Source: Deltaproteobacteria bacterium (GTDB taxonomy: Bacteria; Desulfobacterota; GWC2-55-46). From it: a stretch of 64,000 nt of DNA. Under the pieces are notes generated by a model. That model was not told the origin of the DNA. It did not search any database and saw only the letters and a list, made by a program, of their open reading frames with translations. The stretch covers positions 1 through 64,000 of the forward strand of contig JACOUO010000001.1 of the NCBI GenBank assembly GCA_016177845.1. Direction: 5' to 3'. A program made the position numbers and the translations under genes. Shown here piece by piece: positions 62,863 through 64,000 of the stretch (its first letter is position 1; every line of letters begins with the position of its first letter).

Positions 62863-63738
62863 GTGGCTGATAAATTAAGATACGCATATTATCCGGGCTG
62901 CGCCTCTCAGGAAATCACAAAAGAGGCGAATGTAACTACAAGGCTTGTGGCAAGAAAGCTTGGCATAGAACTGCATGATATGCCAAAGGCGAGCTGCTGC
63001 GGGGCTGGGCTTCTCACGGACTATGACTACCAGCTGTATATTGCCATTAACGCGAGGATATTTGCCGAGGCTGAGCAGATGGGCATGGACATAATGACGA
63101 TATGTTCGACATGCCTGATGGTGATGAGGACGGCGAACTATAATCTTAAGACCTCGCCGGAGCTCCTTGCAAAGACGAATGAGATACTTGCAACCGTCGG
63201 CCTCCATTACAGGGGCACTGTTGAGGTGAAGCAGCTCCTGTGGGTGCTGGCAGGCGAATACGGGCTCAATAATCTTAAAAAAAAGGTGGTCAAGCCGCTT
63301 GACTGGATGAAGATAGCCCCGTTCTACGGCTGCCACAGCCTTAGGCCCTCAAACGCATTGGGCTTTGACGACCCCGAGATGCCCCAATCACTTGATAAGG
63401 TAATAGAGGCTCTTGGGGCTCAGCCTGTTGATTACAGCGGAAAGACAAAATGCTGCGGCTTTCAGGTGGACCTTGTGGCTGTAGAGACCGCTGAGGTAAT
63501 GACTGCTACAAGGCTTCTTGACGGAAAGAAACACGGCGCGAACTGTTTTGTGACCCCGTGCCCGTTCTGCCATATAAACCTCGATAATTACCAGAACCTG
63601 GCCGAGAAGCAGGTGGAGAAAAAGATAGAGATGCCGGTATTCCATCTCTCACAGCTTGTCGGTCTTGCCTTGGGTCTTACGCCTCAGGACATCGGGTTAT
63701 CAAGGCACCTTGTCTCCCCTTCACGCATACTCAGGTAA
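62863..63738 (+). CDS. HdrB-like CCG subunit (SdhE/TfrB-type) of fumarate reductase
   Basis: The 291-aa protein starts at GTG 62863. Two CCG domains: YPGCASQEI...ASCCGAGLL with CSTCLMVM, and YGCHSLRP...TKCCGFQ with TPCPFCHINL. In SdhABE-type (archaeal/epsilon) and TfrAB enzymes this protein replaces the heme-b membrane anchor. No cytochrome-b anchor is encoded here, so electrons likely go through thiol/disulfide or a quinone-interacting amphipathic site. It is 1 base after frdB and ends the operon. Confidence 0.92.
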   Translation: MADKLRYAYYPGCASQEITKEANVTTRLVARKLGIELHDMPKASCCGAGLLTDYDYQLYIAINARIFAEAEQMGMDIMTICSTCLMVMRTANYNLKTSPELLAKTNEILATVGLHYRGTVEVKQLLWVLAGEYGLNNLKKKVVKPLDWMKIAPFYGCHSLRPSNALGFDDPEMPQSLDKVIEALGAQPVDYSGKTKCCGFQVDLVAVETAEVMTATRLLDGKKHGANCFVTPCPFCHINLDNYQNLAEKQVEKKIEMPVFHLSQLVGLALGLTPQDIGLSRHLVSPSRILR

Positions 63739-63744
63739 TGAAAT

Positions 63745-63780
63745 TAAAAAAGGCATGGGAAATAATCCCATGCCTTTTTT
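63745..63780. terminator. Bidirectional terminator
   Basis: AAAAAAGGCATGGGA-AATAA-TCCCATGCCTTTTTT separates the fumarate reductase operon from the convergent PEBP gene. Confidence 0.92.
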
Positions 63781-63787
63781 GTGTTGG

Positions 63788-64000
63788 TTACTGTCTCTGG
63801 TAGATACCCGTTATCTTCGCCTCTGCCAATACATGGCCCTGCATTGCCATCTCCACTTCACTCTTCGTAGCTCCGTCAGGAAGACCAAGGCTTGGGATAT
63901 CGAGCGCCCTGATGATGAAGTTGTACCTGTGTCTGCCATGTCCTTTCGGAGGGCAGGGGCCGCCGTAGCCAGAGTAGCCGAAATCCGTTGATCCCTGCTT
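63788..64000 (-). CDS. PEBP/YbhB-YbcL-family protein, C-terminal part
   Basis: On the minus strand the frame ends at the stop 63788-63790 and is open to the window edge, giving the last 70 residues. GYGGPCPPKGHGRHRYNFIIRALD and the closing MAMQGHVLAEAKITGIYQRQ are the typical ends of the phosphatidylethanolamine-binding-protein (Raf kinase inhibitor-like) family, with the conserved GP-P..G-H-R anion site. The function in bacteria is poorly known. The N-terminal part lies beyond the window. Confidence 0.88.
   Translation of the reverse strand, partial: KQGSTDFGYSGYGGPCPPKGHGRHRYNFIIRALDIPSLGLPDGATKSEVEMAMQGHVLAEAKITGIYQRQ

Overview
The window looks like a chromosome piece from an anaerobic bacterium, most likely of the Nitrospirota (Thermodesulfovibrio-like) or a similar sulfur-cycling anaerobe. 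This is inferred from the energy genes: malate dehydrogenase, two-subunit fumarase, HdrABC with FlxABCD-type partners, succinyl-CoA synthetase, a four-subunit 2-oxoglutarate:ferredoxin oxidoreductase and soluble fumarate reductase/succinate dehydrogenase modules with a CCG (HdrB-like) subunit. No rRNA or other taxonomic marker beyond gyrB is present, so the assignment is tentative.

Region 1 (1-6.6 kb) is an AT-rich accessory island. It carries an Abi/DRT-type reverse transcriptase directly followed by an AbiGi-like protein, decayed remnants of a restriction-type (HSDR_N-like) gene and of a MntA/HepT-type nucleotidyltransferase/HEPN pair, a WYL-like small protein, and a two-TM protein with a tiny proline-rich partner. 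It ends exactly at the 3' half of a tRNA-Glu(TTC) gene cut at the anticodon loop, so this is one attachment-site end of the island. The tRNA tail is then repeated in 175-bp tandem units that share a core with a unit beside tRNA-Arg at 41.4-41.6 kb.

Region 2 (7-19.7 kb) holds a porin, a giant hybrid histidine kinase with an HD-GYP response regulator, adenosine-specific kinase and DeoC, and a cytochrome b561-like protein with an OmpR/HK two-component pair. Three promoters here share a TAATC-N6-TAATC direct repeat at a fixed distance from the -10 box, which suggests a local regulon.

Region 3 (19.7-41.8 kb) is mixed housekeeping: small conserved proteins, a PD-(D/E)XK-like protein, aldo/keto reductase, a pirin/Tpx/nitroreductase stress cluster, rhomboid protease, nicotinate phosphoribosyltransferase, TatBC, a NYN-cold-shock protein, gyrB, tRNA-His, an AddAB-like helicase-nuclease pair, small exported proteins, a MITE-like repeat, and tRNA-Arg and tRNA-Pro.

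Region 4 (42-63.8 kb) is one long block of central carbon and electron metabolism, all on the + strand. It has mdh-fumAB-hdrCB, a small GIY-YIG cassette bounded by inverted repeats, hdrA-flxD-hicB-like-flxC/B/A, and an Fe-S/flavoprotein pair. After a terminator come sucCD-korDABC, and after another terminator a second fumarate reductase/SDH set (A, B, HdrB-like E). Together they cover the oxaloacetate to 2-oxoglutarate arm of a reversible TCA cycle. They are linked by thiol/ferredoxin/NADH electron transfer. The direction cannot be told from sequence. The last 213 bases are the C-terminus of a PEBP-family protein.
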